Shown here one piece after another: positions 56,907 to 60,000 of a DNA stretch of 60,000 nucleotides. Within the stretch, counting starts at the first letter, position 1. Each line of letters starts with the position of its first letter. The position numbers and the translations under genes were made by a program. This stretch comes from Cryptomeria japonica (lineage: Eukaryota; Streptophyta; Pinopsida; Cupressales; Cupressaceae). Under the pieces are notes generated by a model. It saw only the letters and a program-made list of their open reading frames with translations, was not told where the DNA came from and ran no database searches. The stretch lies in NCBI RefSeq assembly GCF_030272615.1, contig NC_081411.1, forward strand, positions 44,221,517 through 44,281,516, in the 5' to 3' direction.

Positions 56907-57681
56907 GCTCCTGACCTTCACTGAGGGTCCAGAGCGAAAAACGCTCCTGTCCCTCTCCAAGGGTCTAAGGCGAATCGCTCCTGTCCCTCACCAAGGGTCC
57001 AGAGCGAAAAGGCTTAGTGGAGTCATTCCTGACCTTGTTTGGACAAATTGAGACATCAAAGGCATGATGGAGGACAAAATGAACGTGATAGAGCATCCAG
57101 ACTTGATTAAGGATGATGAAATGATGGAGTATTTGTCTAGAAAGGTAAATTCGCTCCTGTCCCTCACCAAGGGACCAGAGCGATTTTATTCATATACACA
57201 TTTTTAGACCTTGTTTGGACTCGAACTTTTATTCATGGCGTGTAAAGAGATGATATTTTCCTCAGCGAAGGAAATTTCAAGTGAAAAGTAAAAAGATTTG
57301 GCCCTGAGAGCAAAAATCGCTCCTGTCCCTCACTGAAGGACCGGAGCTTGAATTTCAAATTTGCACTGTTCTTGCAGGATCAAGACAATTTTATGATTTG
57401 AAGAGACCAAGGAAAACATGATTTATCCATTGAATATAATTTGGAAGGCTAACAAAGGACGGATAAGCTTGGATTTGCAAAATAGCTCCTGTCCCTCACC
57501 AAGGGACCTGGGCGAAAATGCTTTAAAGTGCACTCATTTCAAAGATCAAATAAATTGAACTCGAAATTCTAAGTAAAAATGCCATCTTGGACGTCAAAAA
57601 TGAGGTCTTGGACGTAAAAAAAAAGAATTGTGAGGTCCAAAAGGTATAGGCGCTCCTGTCCCTCACCAAGGGACCAGAGTG
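56907..57681 (+). repeat. Seven copies of a ~31-bp imperfect palindrome in the E LTR
   Basis: Copies at 56907-56936, 56942-56972, 56976-57006, 57152-57182, 57318-57347, 57485-57514 and 57651-57681. Left arm CGCTCCTGTCCCT, loop CACCA, right arm AGGGACCAGAGCG. The first three copies start 34-35 bp apart; the last four start 166-167 bp apart. The ~136-bp sequences between the last four are largely unlike one another, apart from a shared GACCTTGTTTGGAC in two of them. Confidence 0.93.
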
Positions 57682-58023
57682 ATCTTGTTAATGGCCATTA
57701 TTTTCCATGCTTGGGCGCCAAATATCCTTCAAATTACATTAAATGTCAATTTCGCTAGAACTCCAGGATATTTTAAAAATTAAATTGACATTTAATAAGT
57801 GCGCATGGTATTTAATAATTAATTTTGAGCCTAAAAAAATCAAATTTTTTAATTATAAAGGCATTTAAAATTAATTATTTTTATTTTAAAAAAATAAAAT
57901 AAAATTGGAGTGCTTGGGGTATTATTTAATGTTTTTATCAAGTCGGCCTCTTCTTTTATTAATTTTTATTTATCTTTTGGCCTATTTTTCCAAGTCGGCC
58001 CATGGAAATAAAATGGTGAGCGC

Positions 58024-58034
58024 TCTATATATTT
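58024..58034 (+). promoter_or_regulatory. Possible TATA box in E (upstream)
   Basis: CTATATATTTGAGGC follows the palindrome array and precedes a 32-bp tandem duplication. One of two candidates. Confidence 0.4.
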
Positions 58035-58082
58035 GAGGCATGTTTTTCATTATTCAAATCATTCACTCATCATTTCAAGTGT

Positions 58083-58160
58083 GATTTTTGAAGACATTTG
58101 AAGGCGAATTTCTAGATTTTTGAAGACATTTGAAGGCGAATTTCCAGATTTTTGAAGAGG
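58083..58160 (+). repeat. 32-bp tandem duplication, 2.4 copies
   Basis: GATTTTTGAAGACATTTGAA followed by GGCGAATTTC at 58083 and 58115, with a third partial copy at 58147. Confidence 0.95.
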
Positions 58161-59112
58161 AAGGTGGAGTTCTTTTCCAAGCTAAAGGAGGTGCATTTTA
58201 TCCAAGGGAGAGCTTTGATCTACACTTTGCCTAGCAAAATTCATCTATTTTTACATCATTTCTTAGAGTTTAAAACTCAAGAGGAGGTATGGCGAAATCA
58301 TCTTGACACATTTATTCAAGGTTTGATTTTTTTTAGACATTTTTTAGAAAAGTCTAAGTATTGCATGGTTATTTAGGAAATGATAATTCTAAGATTTATC
58401 ATGAGGTTTCCTAAGTTAAAATCTTGAATCTTCCTTTTAAAGTTTAATTTTTAGATTTCAAGATATATTACTAATTTTGAAATGTTGTGTAGGTATCAAG
58501 ATGGCGACTCCAAGCTCGAAAGATCTACAAGTTGGAAGACTCTCCTCAAGGAAAATCAAGCCAGATCAAGGACGATCAATCAAGGACAAGGGCGACCTCC
58601 TCCAGCCTAGCATCGACAAGGATGGCCTTCTTTGGACTAACGTCATCAAGGACGACTTCTCCAATCCAGTATTCCAAGGTGAGGTACATCAATCATCCTC
58701 CACATCAAGGACACAAGAAGTTAGAACAAGGGTTCGTTGAAGAAGCAGATAGTACCAGATGAATTAATTAAAGCTAGCTTCTCAACAACATCAAGTTGAA
58801 TATCTACCAAGATACAAGTGTCAGATGAGGTGGCATCCTAGTCATCACTTCTCCAATCAGTGTGGTCCACCTCAGCATTTCCAGATTCAATGTACCTAAC
58901 TCATGGAAGGTGGCACAAACTCCGATGTACCTACCCCGGCTATCCATTGGTGGAATTTTCCAGAGAGGACATGTGTCCAAGCAATACAATTTTATCATTG
59001 GTCGAGCATTAAATGTTATGTAATGGTTGTAACAAACCCTAATTAGGGTTTTCATTGTTGAATCTTGGTCGTTGATCTCGAATTGATCTAAGCCATCGAA
59101 TTGTATTGTGGG

Positions 59113-59121
59113 CATTATATA
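59113..59121 (+). promoter_or_regulatory. Probable TATA box of the E LTR
   Basis: TTATATAAG, preceded at 58852-58952 by CCAAT-type words (CTCCAATCAG, CCATTGG). It is followed by purine-rich GAGTTAGA repeats that would lie in the transcript. The better of the two candidates. Confidence 0.5.
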
Positions 59122-59699
59122 AGCCCTGGCATTTCATTTTGTAAAGGGAATTAGGAGTTAGAGAGAGTTAGAAGATAGTTGGAAGAGTTAGAATATAGTT
59201 GATAGAATAGCAATTAGAGTAGAGTAGAGAGAGAAGGCAAAGATTGTTGCCAAGATGTTGTTGTAAGAGACTTGTAAAACTTCATTGAGGAAATGGTGAA
59301 ATTTATGGGTCGATTCGACAATTTGCATGGTCTTTATACTTCTCATATTTGATTTCATGTTATTAGATGAGTGGAAGAAATGTGCTTGATTGATAGTGAA
59401 ATTCGTATATCCATACTATTAGCAGTTTGTTGATTGCAGACTTGCCTTGTGTAGTCAACTGGAATCATTCAGCTTAAGCTTAACTTCAATTGTCGCTTCT
59501 TCATTGATATGCATCAGCCTGATGGTGTCTATGCCTGTAGTGATGATTTGAACATCATAAAGCTTTCCTTCGAAGATCGCACTAACCTTGTGGAGATGGT
59601 CCTGGGATGTCAAAACAAGACTTAGTTAGAATTCCATCAAAGATCATTCATTGCTCTTACATTCTTAGTGTTAGGATTAGATCCTTTCCTCGCCCTCAT

Positions 59700-60000
59700 C
59701 TTTTTCCTTTTTTTTAAGTCAAAGCTAGTAAGAGCTTGTGTTCCAGCAATATTCAAAGCAAATCAGAAGTTCAGGCATCAAATGTAAGTCCCCTTGTGAT
59801 TCCAGCAAATCACATCATACCACAGAGAGCTTATCCACATGTAGAGACCCTACATACAAGAACCTTGGAGTCATCCTGATTGATCCTTTTTCGCGATATC
59901 TTCAGCAATCAGAGGCTTTACTCAAGAGAGGATAAGGTACCTTTAGGTATTTTATTCTGTGTTAGGCTGTGTACAAAATACACGTCAACAGGTAGTAGTG
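59700..60000 (+). other. E leader, related to element D just upstream of gag
   Basis: GAGCTTATCCACATGTAGAGACC, AAGAACCTTGGAG and TACACGTCAACAG occur in the same order and spacing as GAGTTATCCATCACTGTCGAGACC, GAGACCTTGGGG and CACATGTCAACAG in D (43040-43192). Gag of E would start at or beyond the window end. Confidence 0.5.

Larger units (their letters stand above)
56412..60000 (+). mobile_element. LTR and leader of gypsy element E, runs off the window
   Basis: LINE coding sequence ends at about 56405 and TGTGACGTTTTCACACATCG begins at 56412; this is taken as the LTR start. A long non-coding, promoter-like region with several tandem arrays follows, then leader sequence related to D's at 59838-60000. 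No second LTR is in view, so the LTR's right edge and the target duplication are unknown. Plus orientation is inferred from the TATA boxes and the D-like leader. Confidence 0.55.

Noticed and set aside
56907-57681. CRISPR-like look of repeated palindromes with spacers
   Set aside because: Plant LTR context, no cas genes, spacers of ~136 bp and a run of three copies only 34-35 bp apart. Reported as an LTR palindrome array instead.
58477-58762. Short open frames beginning near ATGGCGACTCC in E
   Set aside because: Low-complexity Ser/Lys-rich, two overlapping frames equally open, no domain, and they lie between promoter-like elements; probably non-coding LTR.

Overview
This window is plant nuclear DNA made almost entirely of transposable-element relics, most of them stacked inside one another. 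I see no intact host gene, no rRNA or tRNA gene, and no bacterial or organelle signature. Large, old, deeply nested LTR retrotransposons, with LTR divergence from about 2% to 9% by eye, suggest a very large and slowly purged plant genome. A conifer or other gymnosperm is my best inference, but the species cannot be fixed from this sequence alone.

Layout from left to right. 1-5860: a decayed Ty1/copia element on the minus strand; its far LTR is cut by the window edge. About 6139-9533: the 5' part (LTR, PBS, gag-protease) of a Ty3/gypsy chromovirus-like element on the plus strand, with no pol. 9526-9760: the last two exons of an unknown plus-strand gene. 11324-14265: a broken intron-bearing DDE-transposase-like gene on the minus strand.

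14304-51622: one giant gypsy element, 'B', on the plus strand. It has paired 1.2-kb LTRs, a PBS and a polypurine tract, and carries gag, protease, a G-patch, RT, two RNase H domains and integrase in the Tat-type order. It also carries an antisense gene near its 3' LTR. That gene has its own TATA box, a GT-AG intron and a plant mobile domain (PMD), and it is now split in two.

Three later events interrupt B. 'C' (23158-31092, minus strand, TTAGT target duplications) is a Gag-only, non-autonomous LTR element with an open 1069-residue ORF. A solo LTR (32603-33373, AAACT duplications) sits inside the second RNase H. 'D' (38845 to about 48945, plus strand) is another gypsy element with an unusual order: an RNase H lies in front of the RT as well as one behind it. 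D's 3' end is lost together with the middle of the PMD gene.

After B come a mirror-symmetric minisatellite (51623-52005), an orphan coding fragment, microsatellites, a truncated LINE on the minus strand (54090-56405), and the long LTR and leader of a further gypsy element, 'E' (56412 to the window end).

Most worth following up: the antisense PMD gene and the 20-bp phased array in its intron; related words clustered in B's leader; the RNase H-RT-RNase H order in D; seven copies of a roughly 31-bp imperfect palindrome in E, four of them spaced 166-167 bp apart; comparable GC-rich palindromes in the LTRs of C and D; and the unassigned transposase relic. Coordinates of LTRs and target duplications are read directly. 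Family names come from domain motifs. Divergence values are by-eye estimates.
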